Origin: Vandiemenella viatica
Lineage: Eukaryota; Arthropoda; Insecta; Orthoptera; Morabidae
Assembly (NCBI GenBank): GCA_031002005.1
Contig: CM061914.1
Span: 14,680,148 to 14,744,147, forward strand
Reading direction: 5' to 3'
DNA: 64,000 nt
How positions within the stretch are numbered: the stretch's first letter is position 1; each line of letters starts with the position of its first letter. A program made the position numbers and the translations under genes. Of this stretch, positions 43,400 through 55,516 are shown piece by piece. The notes under the pieces were generated by a model that saw only the letters and a list, made by a program, of their open reading frames with translations, was not told the origin of the DNA and did no database searches.

Positions 43400-44097
43400 A
43401 TATATATATATATTGAGCATTAGGATAGGATAAAAACCACTGTTTACCATTGAAGAGGATTCCTGCGGCGTGGGTACGAAATAAACACAAACACACATTG
43501 AATATAATTTTCCAGCCATCGCTCTTCATCAGTAGGAGTGAGATGATTGTGTAAGCTAAAATGCCGGTAGTTCGTGGTGAGGGGAAAAACAACATGGTGG
43601 GAAGTGAGGGTGGGGGTAGAAAAGCATAGGCTGGAAAATGATGATGAATAACAAGTAGAAAGTAAAACTGTAAATAGGGACCCATCGCGACAGTGCAGTA
43701 TATCTCAGTTAATGGACCTAAATACCTATTAAGTAATGGACATATGTGCAAACAACTGAAAAAAGAAATATATATAATTAGAAATTTGAAATTACAAAAA
43801 AATATGAAAAATTCGAAGTTACAATCTTTAAATATATGTTCTGGTGAGCGGTGGTTCTATGGGAGAAAGTGAAAGTGAGGCGGATGGGTGGGAGGAAAAT
43901 TGATGCTATCATAAATGTAGTCCTGGTGATTGTCTGGTCCCCAGTTGGTACTGATAGGCCAGTTCCCACCTTCTAAGTTCTGAAATACTGCTTTTATCTG
44001 AGAGGACTCTGATAGCGCAGACCTAGAAACTTGTGTTAAAAGTGTTGGTGCCATGTGTGGTGGCATGATACGATACAGGGTGGTCAGGGTTCTGAAG
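43400..44097 (-). pseudogene. Penelope-like endonuclease C-terminus and 3' tail, minus strand
   Basis: Minus-strand frames near 44090-43860 read ELRRWELAYQYQLGTRQSPG after an HPVSYHATTHG block, as in the fragments at 26656 and 30400. The 3' tail lies at 43400-43545, contains a near-canonical hammerhead core, and meets the opposite PLE tail at a TA microsatellite near 43400-43415. Confidence 0.72.
43508..43532 (-). ncRNA. Hammerhead-ribozyme-like core with canonical CTGATGA
   Basis: On the minus strand CTGATGA, a very short stem AGC/GCT with loop GATG, then GGAAAA. It lies between the endonuclease and the tail of a PLE. Hammerheads with tiny stem elements are known at PLE ends. The base after GAAA is A where C is usual, which would weaken activity. 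Confidence 0.5.
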
Positions 44098-46115
44098 ATA
44101 TATATATATATATATTTCCACCTCCCTTTATTTTCTTCTATAACCAATCTAAATAAAATTATAACTTTTAGAATTGTGCTACACAAAGATTATTTTGCTT
44201 CACTTTTATCGCTGGTCATTCTTATCCCCCCTCCCCCCCTGCAATTCTACCACCACCGCGAGTTTTCCACTTGTGTTTCATTCATGTGGCGGGTTGGAAT
44301 GTGACCACATCTTTCCCCCTGTAAGCTACCTTACTCTCTATTTTCGAGATTCAGTTAAAATCCGGCAAAGTTTGAGGTTAACATCAGTACACGATACCAT
44401 AGTTGAAACCGAAATAACAGCACTTTAAGTTCAGAAAAGTAAATCAACAACACATAACAACCATAAATAAGAAGTTTCTAGTAAAATATAAACCATAAAC
44501 TTACCTAAATGAGCGTAATCCATAATAATCCTGAAGCAAAATACACAGGTTTGTTTACCCGACCACAATGCTAATATTCCACTAAATTAAACACTGTAAA
44601 GCACTTTAATTATTAGAATTTTACCGTTTGATATTACATTCACTAATAACTCGCAGTTCCAGACCAATTTAAAACAGTAAATATGAATTTTAAAGCATCT
44701 CCACATGAGATTTAGTTCAATAATTAATTTCAGTACATCTAAACAGTTTCAGAGCTTTAAAAGTAAATGTAACCAAGTAAAATAACCAGCCAGTCAATAT
44801 TCTTTAAGTTTTCGATAACCATCAACTAATAAAAAGAAGTTATAAATAAATATAGGTCAACTTGGTGATGGCGTCGTAGCAACGAACTTTTAAGATTTAA
44901 TTTCTCCCCAACTAACATCTTTCACGAAATAAAAACTTTTCTCAAGTACTTAAATTAAATAAAGGTTCGATTTAAATTTAGTTTTAGGCCACAACTGTCT
45001 TTAAATAAAAAGTGAAGTTTCGGTTGCACAATCTACGAAAACAGTAAAACTTAGAAATTCTATAACTTCTGATAGCCTTAACCGGTTTAAAAGATTTTTA
45101 AACCACTGAACTCAGCAAATGCAGGGGAACACTTTGAAAATAATATTAACTTGAGATTTTAAAGGTTTGCAGCGTCACATTTTTCATGTGACGTAGGATG
45201 ACGTATCACAATACTCGAAACAAATGTGCTTTTAAATCAAGCAACTTTCGAAATTCATTTTCACCGGTCTGGAAGCTCTAAAAACAAAACCACACACACC
45301 ACTACACTTTTCTCATTACGCTCTTCATCTTGTGATTTTCTGGTAGCACTCAGGTAACAGATTCTTTTTCCAGATAGACTATTGTCTAGGTCAGTAGGTC
45401 ATTTTGATAAAAGTCAGCCACGACAGGTCAGTTGATCAGTTCATCAAATTGGTTTGAAGAGACCGCACGTATCGTACGTGTTCTCAAGTTTGAGAAGGCC
45501 CGGGGTCGTGGTGGCTTATGGGTAGGCTAGACTTCGGGAAAAACGGCTGACCGGCGCCATTTCTAAAACAGGCATAGTAACCTCTCAAGTCTAAAACTTT
45601 CTGACATGTGTTCAACTTGACTTTCAACTTCAATCGGCGTAGTGCGGTCTGTTCTGTTTCATGACTTGTGATCTTCGGCAAATGATTTTCTCCGATTGCC
45701 ATTGCTAACTGTGACTTTTGTAACTTCTGTGAAAATTTTTAAGAATATATACTTCAGTTATTTGGATGCAGACTTTCATTTCTACTTTAGTACCTTTCTT
45801 ACAGGAGGTTTAATCTGTAAGTGGCGACCACGTTAATTATTACAGTTAGCATTCTACAAGGTTTAACACGGTTATAGGACTTTTTCTGAACTTTGACAAC
45901 TTTTGGATAACTTCAAGCTTAGGTGGACAAGCCGATACTAACCCTGGTATGCCGTTTATCCCCTAACACCCCCTGCCATATGTCTCGCCTCTCACATGAT
46001 TAATGTTCATGCCGAAAGTTGTGCATTTTGTTTTTATGTTTACAAGTTCGTCTCGCCCTCCTGCCTTCATCTGTGTTAAGCGGTGGGTATCTGTTTTTTC
46101 CTCCTATCCTATCAT
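44098..46115 (-). repeat. Interspersed repeat X, second copy, split by a solo LTR
   Basis: Reverse orientation to the copy at 26100-26610. Left part 44098-44319 and right part 45969-46115 join without loss. It lacks the 91-bp fold-back of the other copy, and so shows the empty site. Confidence 0.7.
44320..45968 (+). mobile_element. Solo LTR (family 4) inside repeat X
   Basis: It starts TGTAAGCTACC and ends CCCTAACA, with CCCC (or CCCCC) on both sides (44315-44319, 45969-45973). The other copy of repeat X shows the uninterrupted C run. 1649 bp. It includes AAGTGGCGACC near 45822. The same family is present in inverse orientation at 48146-49756. Confidence 0.88.
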
Positions 46116-46775
46116 ATTTTAAACGAACACTAAAGAAATAAAAACTAAAAAGTGAAATTTTCCTAGCAGTAAAAAAGACAGATTATAAAAATATCAAAAT
46201 CAATCGCTGATCAATTTAGAAATGAGCTGTGAGTGCCGGTTTGAAGATGTAAAATAAACTCTAACTTTCCTGCTCTCACCCAGGCCATGCCTAGTATACG
46301 CATCACATTCGTACTTTGTATTGCCTATTATTAATTCGCCATCCGCCTCATCGAAAGTAGGAGTGTGGCATGGCGCAAAATTCAAACATACCAAATGTCG
46401 TCAACTACCAATGTAACGGACTAAAGTTAATGATAGTTCAATTTAAAACAAGTTAAGATCATTAACGATTTTTTAGGTTTATTTAAAAGTTAATTTTTTG
46501 CAATTTTGCTAACTCTGTTAATTAACGATTAAGGGATTAATGATTTTCTGCCCAGCTATGACGAGTAGGCACAAGAAAAAGTGGGGCAACAATTAAACAG
46601 ATTGAGAAAATCACCGGAGAAATTAGATACAGCAGTAAGGCTGATAGAGGAGTACAAATAAATGCAGTGTAGGGGTATATCGCAGAGCAGAAGTTTCAAT
46701 CAAACAGGCTGTAGATGAAATATTGATAGTGTAAAAGTGAACCTGGATGAAAAAATTTCAATTGATGGAAAATAA
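46116..46775. other. Unassigned sequence
   Basis: AT-rich; the small minus-strand frame at 46200-46394 (motifs GNTKYECDAYTRH) has no recognised domain. No repeat ends seen. Confidence 0.35.
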
Positions 46776-48091
46776 TCTATATATATAAAGATGAATGTAT
46801 GTATGTATGTATGTATGTATGTTTGTTGGTTTGTTTGTTATTCATACAAATCCACAGTTTTCATCCAATATCGATGAAACTTTGCACACCTATCCTTTGA
46901 AACAAGGAGCAAAATACTGTCAACATTTGGTTGAAAAATTATCTGTATAAATAATACATGTTGTCTTATAATTTCGAAAAATTACTGAATGGCGATAGAC
47001 AGACATGTTGGATTAAAGGTCTCTGTACTGTTTTTCCATGTAGCGATCAGGTAGCTTGGTGGTTAAAGCGCTTGCTTACTAATGTTTGGGTTGTGGTCTC
47101 CAGTTCAAATCTCCGTGGAGGCTAAGATTTTAAAAAATTGTTTTTGATTGTAAGAGTCACGCCTAGGCCGTCGGTTATTCGGATTGAATGTTAAACTATA
47201 GATATCACAAAGTTACGAGTGCAATGCGAGGCAAATCGTAGGTAGTCTTTAGTCTTGCAATGCTGTAGGTGTACACTTTTTTACGTTATATTGATCCTTC
47301 AGAGGTGATTCACAGTCAGTGTGTGTGTGTGTGTGTGTGTGACCTGCAGTAATACTATAAATGCGGAGGTAAGTCGTTACGTTTTGACAACTAAATGCCT
47401 ATACCGATATTGACAGAATTTGACGAGAAAATCTTGTAGGGAGGCCACAGGACATTTTTTTTTGGTATGATTAACAGTTGTAGTCACGAAATTTTGAGAA
47501 CTTATCAAATGATGTTTGTGTTAGTCTGTATTGTTACGTCGCTTGCTCAAGATATGCTTCTCGCGCATTATGTTAGTGTATAATTTGTTAAAAAATTTCG
47601 TTTAGAGAATAAACGTATTATTTAGTATAGATGTCGATATTCTCTGTCCTATTACTTTGTGTCTGCTTAAATGTTTCTGGCACCAGTTTACTTTGAATTC
47701 TTTTTTGACATGCCTTGCGGGCGTAAACTGGCCTAAGTTGTAGCTCTAGCAGAGCATGAGCAGCTAAAGTTATTAGAACCCAAGAATTGGATGCTCATCC
47801 TGAAGAAAGAAGAAACGTCGAAGCTGAAATAAAGCTGCCCTTAGTTAACACGTCCCACCCTCCCCCCACATCCTCTCACATTCGTTTGTTTTTCTGTTTT
47901 TGAATATGTTGGAAATTGATTCTCTTCAAGAGACAGGTTCGATGGTAGAATGATATAGTGATTGCTTTCTGCCAATATTATGCCGACTCAGTGTTGTTTG
48001 GGACCAATCCTTTACTACCAACAACTATCTATATTCAATTCTGGCAAAGAAATTCTTAATCCACACGTACGAAGTCGCGGGTATCAGCTAG
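46776..48091 (+). mobile_element. Non-autonomous Helitron, 1316 bp
   Basis: Starts TCTATATATATAAA after an A (46775) and ends CAGCTAG before a T (48092): the TC...CTAG ends and A|T insertion site of Helitrons. The last 30 bases include CGTACGAAGTCGCGGG, a hairpin-type end common in insect Helitrons. Near the 5' end is a GTAT microsatellite followed by one monomer of the 660-3095 satellite. It also contains a GT run (47320-47340) and a tRNA-like segment. No Rep/helicase gene. Confidence 0.85.
47041..47135 (+). repeat. tRNA-like SINE head inside the Helitron
   Basis: TAGCTTGGTGGTTAAAGCG fits an A box, and AGTTCAAATCTCCG fits a B box about 35 bp further on. It resembles the SINE heads at 13522 and 57655 but the body differs. 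It may be a captured SINE; it is not a folded tRNA gene. Confidence 0.5.
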
Positions 48092-48145
48092 TCTAGAAAT
48101 AAAGCAAGAAATCACACAAGAGTGAAATTAACTGCAAGCACATAA

Positions 48146-49756
48146 TGTTAGGGGAACGCCGACGCTGGGTTGGGTATCGGCTTGTACACCTAAACTTGAA
48201 GTCTTCCAAAATGTTACCAAAAGTTCGGGAAAAGTTCTATAACCGTGAAAAACTTTGGAGAATGCTAACTGTAATGATGAAGACGGCCGCCACTTAGAGA
48301 ATTAACCTGTAAGTAAGGTACTAAAATAGAAATGAAAGTCGAAGTCCGAATCACTGAAGTATATATTCTTAAAATTTTCACAGAGTTTACATAAAGTCAC
48401 AGTTAGCAATGGCAATCAGAAAAAATCATTTGCCGAAGATCACAAGTCATGAAACAGAACAGACCGCCACACCCCGAAATGAAAGTAAAAGTTCCCGCAC
48501 TGATGAATACATGTCGTCAAAGTTCAGAAATCGAAGGTTGGCAATGGCGACAGTCAGCCATGTTTGTTCAAGTTCCGGTTTCCCATCAGCCACCGCGAGC
48601 CGGTCTCACTCAAATCCGCTAAACAAAGCGCTACATGTTACCGCGACCAAGAGATCCAACAAACTGCCGACAAAACCACGTCTGGGCCTACTTTTATCAA
48701 AAATGGTCCTAGACAACAGTCTATCTAGAAAAAATTTTGTTAACTGAGAACTTCCAGATAATCACAAGATGTAGAGTGTAGCGAGACAAGTGTTGTTATG
48801 TGGTTGGTTTTGTTTTGAGAGCTCCCAGACCGGGGTAAATGAATTTTGAAAGTTGGTTAATCGGAAAGCTCACATGTTTATAGTATTGCTGAACGTCACG
48901 TCCGGAATATGAATTTGCTAAAGTTTAAAATATCCAGTTTATACTGTGTTTAAAATGTTCCCCAGCTTCTGCTGAGTTCAGTGGTGTAAAAATCTTTTAA
49001 ATCGGTGAAGGATGTCAAAAGTTACTGAATTTCTAAAATTTGGTGATTTCTTGGTGTTGCAAGATTTTCTTCACTTTTTCGGTTGTAGCCTGAAATTATT
49101 TTTAAAACGTGCCTTTATTTTATTTAAGTACTTCAGAAAAGTTTTTAGTTCATGAAATATGTTAGTCAGATTGAAATTCAAATTGCAAGTTGGTTTCTAC
49201 GACGTCACCGGATTACGGATTTTTATTTATTTATATCTTCTGTTTATTAGTTGATGGCTATTGGAAACTTAAAGAATATTGACTTGCCAGTTATTTAGCT
49301 TGTATAAATCTACTTTTAAAGCTCTGAAACTACTTAGATGTGCTGGAATTTATTATTGAAATTTCCCATGTGGTGATGCTTTAAAAATCACATTTACTGC
49401 TTTAAATCTGACGGAAACTGCAAGTTATTGGTGAATTTAATATCAAATGGTGAAATTATTATTATTAAAGTGCTTTACAGTGGTCAATTATGTGGAATAT
49501 TAGTGATGTGGTTGTTTAACCAAACCTGTTTATTTTACTTCAGAATTATTATGGATTACGTTCATTTAGGTAAGTTTATGGTTTATATTTTATTAGAGAC
49601 TTCTTATTTAAGGTTGTTATGTGTTGTTCATTTACTTTTCTGAACCTAAAGTGTTGTTATCTCGATTTCAAACTGTGGTATCATGTATTGAATGTTAACC
49701 CCAAACTTCATCAGATTTTGACTGAATATTGAAAATAGAGAGTAAGGTAGCTTACA
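48146..49756 (-). mobile_element. Solo LTR (family 4), minus orientation
   Basis: TGTTAGGGG start (the complement of the 3' end) and GTAGCTTACA end, with ATAA at 48142-48145 and 49757-49760. Reverse-complement copy of 44320-45968 (1611 bp). A 112-codon plus-strand frame inside (48409-48747) is a chance antisense frame. Confidence 0.88.
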
Positions 49757-51200
49757 ATAACAAGCACAAGACACCAGGATAAGTGAGTCGGAGCATTGGA
49801 AATTAATAGATAAGCGACTGAAGAACATGAAACAAAAATGATTCAAAAGAGAATACGGTTGTAGTGTGTTTGAAAGTCAGCTCAAACTGCCAGAAATAAA
49901 ATTTATGCCAGGGGTTAAACTCTTTCGGACATTTTTGTGAGACATATACCATCAACTTCCCAGAACATTGGGAGCAAATTAATAAATCAAGTATTTGAAA
50001 AACGTGTTCCTTGGGAATGCCCAAGCCTGCATTCCTGGGGTTGTAACAGGAGTCGAGGAGGTGTGACCTGTAAGGAATCTGAAGCTGTGTTCCCGAACAA
50101 AAATGGTCGAAGCAAAAACGGCGGAAGTCAAAGAGTGATTTACAAAATGGCAGACATTACCACAGACAAGATGGAAGTGAATGTGGTTTTCGCGAAAGGA
50201 TGTTAAGGGAATTGGACTATTTAGATGACCCGACTGACGAAGATGGAAAACTAAGTGATGCTTTAGAATCTACCAAGACGTATGCGAGACAAGTTGTTAG
50301 TACAACAGTTGCAAGACTTTTTCTATTTGTAGACAGAACAGACAATTGACAAGAATCATCGGGGGAGGTCATTGGACAATTCAAAGAGCTTAATTATGCT
50401 AAAAATCAAAGGAAGTAAAACTGGAGGCATTATTACAACAAGAATCAAGAATGGCAAGGGAAAATAACGGATACAATGAATGTCAAAAGGCAAGACATCC
50501 AGCAAAAAAAACAGGAGGAACAGGAGATTATTTTGAAAGAAGTACACCTGAAAATGATGGAAGGTGTGCTGCGGAAAATAGGGAACCTAATCAGAGGGCA
50601 AATTATAATGTGGAGCCACAAGAAAGGGTTGAATATAAATTTGGATGACATAAAGGAAGAAGGGTACGAAGGAAAATTGCTATCTGGGACTAATGTGGTC
50701 CACTCAGTTTCAAATTGGAGGAATACGTGACCAAATATTGATGCAGTTGAAATCAAGAAAAAGGTTGAGAAAGAAAGGAAAGATCTTACCAGTGTAACTG
50801 AATTTGGAATAGGTGATTTTGTAGCTATGCAGAAATTAAGAAATATTTTTGATGTATAATAGGAATCTTCTGTTTTTATGGGAAAACTGTTGCTGAATGC
50901 TTATTTTTTAATCTATACAGTATATATATAAATGAGAGAGAGAAAGAGAGAGAGATATTTAAGTTGTTGGACATGTTAGATCTCAAACTATAAAAGGCAA
51001 TGGGACTCTGATGGTGTAGAAATGATAATGAACACTTATCCCATTTCTTGATTACATGGAATGTTTCTTTAGATATTTCAATTCATGTTAGATTTTTTTG
51101 TAATATGGTTTTTAGTAACATGGTGTTTTCGTTGAGTTCTATTTAAATGGGAGTTTGGTTTTTTAACCTTAATGTTTTAATTAGTTGATTACAATAATGT
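49757..51200. other. Unassigned sequence with one Lys/Glu-rich frame
   Basis: A plus-strand frame at 50476-50730 encodes an amphipathic, Lys/Glu/Gln-rich product (KQEEQEIILKEVHLKMMEG) with coiled-coil flavour; it could be a remnant of a gag-like protein but I cannot assign it. A GA-rich microsatellite lies at 50934-50955. Nothing else seen. Confidence 0.4.
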
Positions 51201-51390
51201 GAAATGAATTCTTCACAGGAGTTCAGCCGGATAGCGTAGTAATATGACAACGGTTTCGACAACCGGCTCCGTTGTCTTCATCAGGTCTATTACTTCAGAT
51301 ATTATTACCTGAAATCACAACCGAGCCAGTTGTCGAAACGTTGTCATTTTACGACGCTATCCGGCTGAACTCCTATGAAGAATTCATTTC
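51201..51390. mobile_element. Fold-back element with two hammerhead-like cores
   Basis: Arms of about 88 bp (from GAAATGAATTCTTCA at 51201 to its complement ending 51390) are about 85% alike. Each arm carries a hammerhead-like core: a canonical one on the minus strand (51253-51284), and a substituted one on the plus strand (51311-51341). No separate target duplication is visible, as the ends are part of the palindrome. Confidence 0.8.
51253..51284 (-). ncRNA. Canonical hammerhead ribozyme core in fold-back
   Basis: On the minus strand CTGATGA, then a stem GACAAC/GTTGTC with loop GGAGCCG, then GAAAC. The two invariant boxes, the stem between them and their order match a type I minimal hammerhead as found in Penelope-like retroelements. 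It is followed by CGTTGTC. Self-cleavage would depend on whether the outer stems form. Confidence 0.72.
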
Positions 51391-51562
51391 ATCAATACAC
51401 CAGGAAAGTCTCTCCTACAATAAGTGATCAGAAATTGATCCAATATAGTGATTATTTACATTGTACCATAGTAGTTAAAAGTGAGTTACGAGTTTTGAGA
51501 TTATATCATTGAAATGATGTGAGCGTAAAGAAAGACTGAATTGAACAAATCAACAAGTGAAT

Positions 51563-54500
51563 ATCTACATCTACATCCAAACTCTGCAATTCACAAATAT
51601 TGTGGGTGGCAGAGGTGCCAAGCACCAATACTAATTCGGTATGTTCAATAGAACGAGGAATGAAAGAATACACAGAATCATCAGTAGAGCATTTTTCTCT
51701 CTCTAATATTATCCCTCCTGTCATTGTGACCTAAACGGGTTGGTGGAATAAGTATTACATTGCACTCGTAAATCAAAGATTTTTGCATATTCGTCAATAA
51801 ATTGAAAAGAAAACGGCACTGTCTGTCTTCCAAACAACCCCAGTGCAACCAATGAGTCAATATGACGTTTTTGTAGAAGCTGTTGCAAGCAGTTACGAAT
51901 CAAGCGGCTCTCCTCTGTATTTTCTTTAAAGGGATATGGACGCTCGAGAGTTTTGTATGCTATTTCCTTTGTATGAGAATTACAATTCTTCAAAATACAA
52001 CCTATTAATCGTAATCTAAAATTAGCTTTACCTAAAACAGACATAATGTAGAAGTCCCATTTCATGTTACTTTGTGCTTTTACGCCCAAAAACAGTACTT
52101 CACAGAATCAACCATGTCAACAACTGAATACTCGTACTCGTGAATATGCAGATTATTTTTGTTAGTCATTCACATTGCCTTGCACATTTTTCAGTTAAGT
52201 GTAAGCTGCCATCTACGGTACCATTCCGAAATAACATCCAGATCGCACTGGATTTCTAAGCGATCGCAAGAGCACCTTACTTCTCTATAGATAACTGCAC
52301 CGTCAGCAAACAATCGCAACCTGCTATTAATGCTGTCAATGAGATCACTTATTGAAATTAGCAAAAGAAGTGTTCCTATCACACTTCCTTGAGGAAGGCC
52401 GAAGTAACATCTAGATAGAAGAGGCTTACGACGACATACTGCAACCGACCAGTTAGAAAATCACGTATCCATTCACAAATCTGATCCAAAGTACCGTAAG
52501 CTTGAATCTTCACTAAAAGTCAGTTGTGTGGTATAGAGTCAAAAGCTTTTGGAAAATCCAAGCAAATTGTATCAACTAGCGAACCTGCATCGATAACTCT
52601 CATTACGCAACACAAAAATAGGTCCAAATGTGTTTAACATGAACTGTTCCTCTGAAATCCGTATTGGTATGGTAAAAGCAAATCTTTTCATCTAGGACCT
52701 TCATAATGTTAAAACACGTAACATGCTCCAGAATTCTAATGCAAACAGATGTTAGAGAAATGGGTAGGTAATTTCTAGGGTCTCTCGGATCTCCTTTCTT
52801 GAAAACAGGAATTACATGTGCTATTTTCCAGTGAGAATGTACTTTTGTCTTCTAAAGATTTACAGAACATATCTGACAGGAATGGCTCTATTTCCTCTGT
52901 GAATTCTGAAAATAATCTTACAGGTATATCATCGGGACATGGCGCTTTCACCCACATCAGGAACTTTAATAGGGAACCGGACAGGTATTACAAAATCTGG
53001 ATTTTAGTTAGAAATAACATTAATAACTTCAGAAACATCATCAAATATTTTTTTGTGAAATAATAATTATTTATATTTTTAAATCGATAAAAAAATCTTA
53101 TTTTTAGTCTAATTTTCACGTCCAACGAAACACCAATCACAGTGTAAGACATCATGCATTAGGAAACAGATGTTACACTGCACTGCTTTAACTTGTATTT
53201 TTTAACTGTTAACATTTGTTAGATTTTTGGTCACGTAGCTGTTTACATACTGGGTTATAAGGGATGTGGTAATGATCTTCCAAGGTGACGTTATTTGCAG
53301 ATTGTTTAAACCATTGTTATCATTAATCCAGGATTTACTAACGCCGACCGACCGTTGAAATCTCCCAAGCATGTATAATAATTGTTGGAAAATGCTTTGC
53401 CACTAATTCAGATTTTTGTGCTGCTGAGTTTCGAAATGTGAAAACATCTGTGTAAGTATTTCAACTATTTTTGTAATAAATTGAATTTTAAAATATAAGA
53501 AAACACAACCTCTACAGAGTGTTAATGGGCTGATCTATGCTATGATTTTTTTTTTAATGTATTAGTACCTATGATATATAAAGCTTTGCTTTCATGTATT
53601 TTCAGATTATAGAGACAAGCCTACGGTCACAATGTCATAGGATATGTACAACTTCGTCACGATTATGTACTATCAAATGCTAGATGTGCACGAAATCTTA
53701 TGCAGCGTCAACGGTAGTTGATAAGACGAAGGAAAAGTGGTTAGCTTTCAGTGCCATATTGTACAGATCTAAACTGTTATCGCAATAAATCTAAACTGGC
53801 CAAGTTAGCAATAACATTAAATACATTACAACGAAGGAACTCTCAGCCAGAAAAAAAGATGATCACACACAGACTGCTGCCCCACATAATTTGCTACTGA
53901 CACAAGATCTCCAAGAAGTTAAAAAAAGAGACATTAAAAACTGTGCCTTATGAAATATAATTTCTGTGGAATGGAAGTCTATGAAAAGCTATCACTTCAT
54001 TATTGAACAGCGGGGTAAAATGTACTTGTAGATCGGAAACTTCGTTTCCTATCAGTCCAACATTGAAATTTTGATTAAAGGCATCCATGTTTCATCATTA
54101 TTTTTTTTACTGTTATATGTAGTTTTCCTGGTTATTTAACAGCTAAAACACAAATAAGTAGATCTTGCACTAGTGTACAAAGTACTTAAGTGCTGACTTA
54201 TTTGAACTACATCTATGCAGTTTGTGATTTGGACGCTATTTTTGAATTTTTACTTACATCAAAGTGATATTCACAAATATAAACCGTAATCCACCACACG
54301 ATTTGTATGTCGGCTTTTCGTGATACAGCAATAAATAATTTGTTTGGAGGAGATATTTAGGTACTACACTCCAACGATACTAACTACTTCCATTACTAAC
54401 AAAACTTCACAAAACTCTTAAAACCACTAAATACTGTTGGAATAACAAGTCGCAGGTCAAGTCGTTACACACATATGACGTCACGCACTACGAGATCATG

Positions 54501-54795
54501 TAATCTACTGTTTGGGCAGGAATTTAAACAGTTTAACATTTATGCATGCTTTTATGTACTTATAACGCTTTATTTAAGTAAAGTACTATTTTTCTTGGCT
54601 AAATATATCCACAATGATGAATTTAAAAAAACTTCTGAAAATTTGTCCTGTCCTATTTTGTTTTACAATACCTACACTATCAATTTTTACCGGATCCATC
54701 TCTAATTCTACACGATGTGGAAAAGTGAGCATGCTTTCCATGTTTTCATCAGTGAAGGAATTTTTAAATCCAATGTTAAATTGTTAAATATGGTT
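51563..54795 (-). pseudogene. CR1-like non-LTR element, copy C, truncated and split
   Basis: The 3' end ATCTACATCTAC (plus view) and GTGGGTGGCAGAGG match copy B. The RT is broken: FSEFTEEIEPFLSDMF near 52900, RLRLFADGAVIYREV near 52300 (FADD changed to FADG), WQLTLN and QSNMKWD near 52050. The 5' piece at 54672-54795 matches the copy B region at 22724-22826. A 1.7-kb insertion separates the two parts. 5' truncation is at about 54795. Confidence 0.82.
52972..54653. mobile_element. Unclassified 1.7-kb insertion in CR1-like copy C
   Basis: TA flanks both sides (52970-52971, 54654-54655). The ends share only a short GGACAGG inverted phrase. No transposase. The comparison with copy B shows the interrupted sequence was continuous, so this is an insertion; the class (mariner-type MITE?) is a guess. 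Confidence 0.5.
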
Positions 54796-55512
54796 AAATA
54801 TTGTCTCAGTGTGGGAAGTGTAAAAGTGCCTGGAAAATGTGATTAAGACCAAACGGAAATACATACAAAATGCAGAAACATTTAGAAGCTAGAGACTGAG
54901 GTAGGAAAAAACTAATGCTGCAATATTTGTATGGAGATGGGGGATGAGATGTGGGGGGAGGGAGAAATACATGGTGAAATTGAACAAAATTAAAACAGCA
55001 CTGCTAATGAATGTCCTATGCCTCAAATTCAACTCAGCAGAACGAAACAAATTCCTTGTCAAATGCAGAGTATCACGATCTCTATCGATTAAAAAAAGAA
55101 AAACTGGTACTAAAAATTTCGAAGGGAAGAAAGATCCAAAACTGATGGTCTTGCAACTCGTCAGTGTGCCTCGGTGGTCTACGGCCCTGCACACTGGATT
55201 CAGGAGGTTCGCGGGACAAGATCGAGTACTGGTCGGTCACAACTGCAGTTTTTAGGCAATTTCCTGCAATCGCCAAGGCGAATGCCGAGACAATCTCCAA
55301 GCTCTGCCTACACATTATACAAACAAAATTACACTTAGTGCACAGAAAACAATGTACCACGTTTTGCACACAGATGGCTAAAAGTTCAATGACAAGCAAG
55401 CCAAATCCCAAGTATGTTACAATCTGAAAAAAAAAGTCTGATTATGGAATAGCAGCATAAGTGTAAGGAAGAAGAAGACGGTCTATAGTGTGTGTCATGT
55501 ACGATGGCGGCC
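54796..55512. other. Unassigned sequence
   Basis: Opposing frames of about 100 codons at 54889-55411 have no recognised motif. A G-rich run lies near 54935-54962. Confidence 0.35.
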
Positions 55513-55516
55513 CAGT

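Noticed and set aside
47041..47135. Functional tRNA gene
   Set aside because: A and B boxes are present but the acceptor and anticodon stems do not pair convincingly; the context is a Helitron/SINE.
48409..48747. 112-codon plus-strand frame
   Set aside because: Lies wholly within a solo LTR in antisense; the sister LTR at 44320 does not conserve it as a protein.
50476..50730. Host exon with coiled coil
   Set aside because: No splice sites of good quality and no match in phase or strand to the CIP2A-like gene; kept as unassigned.
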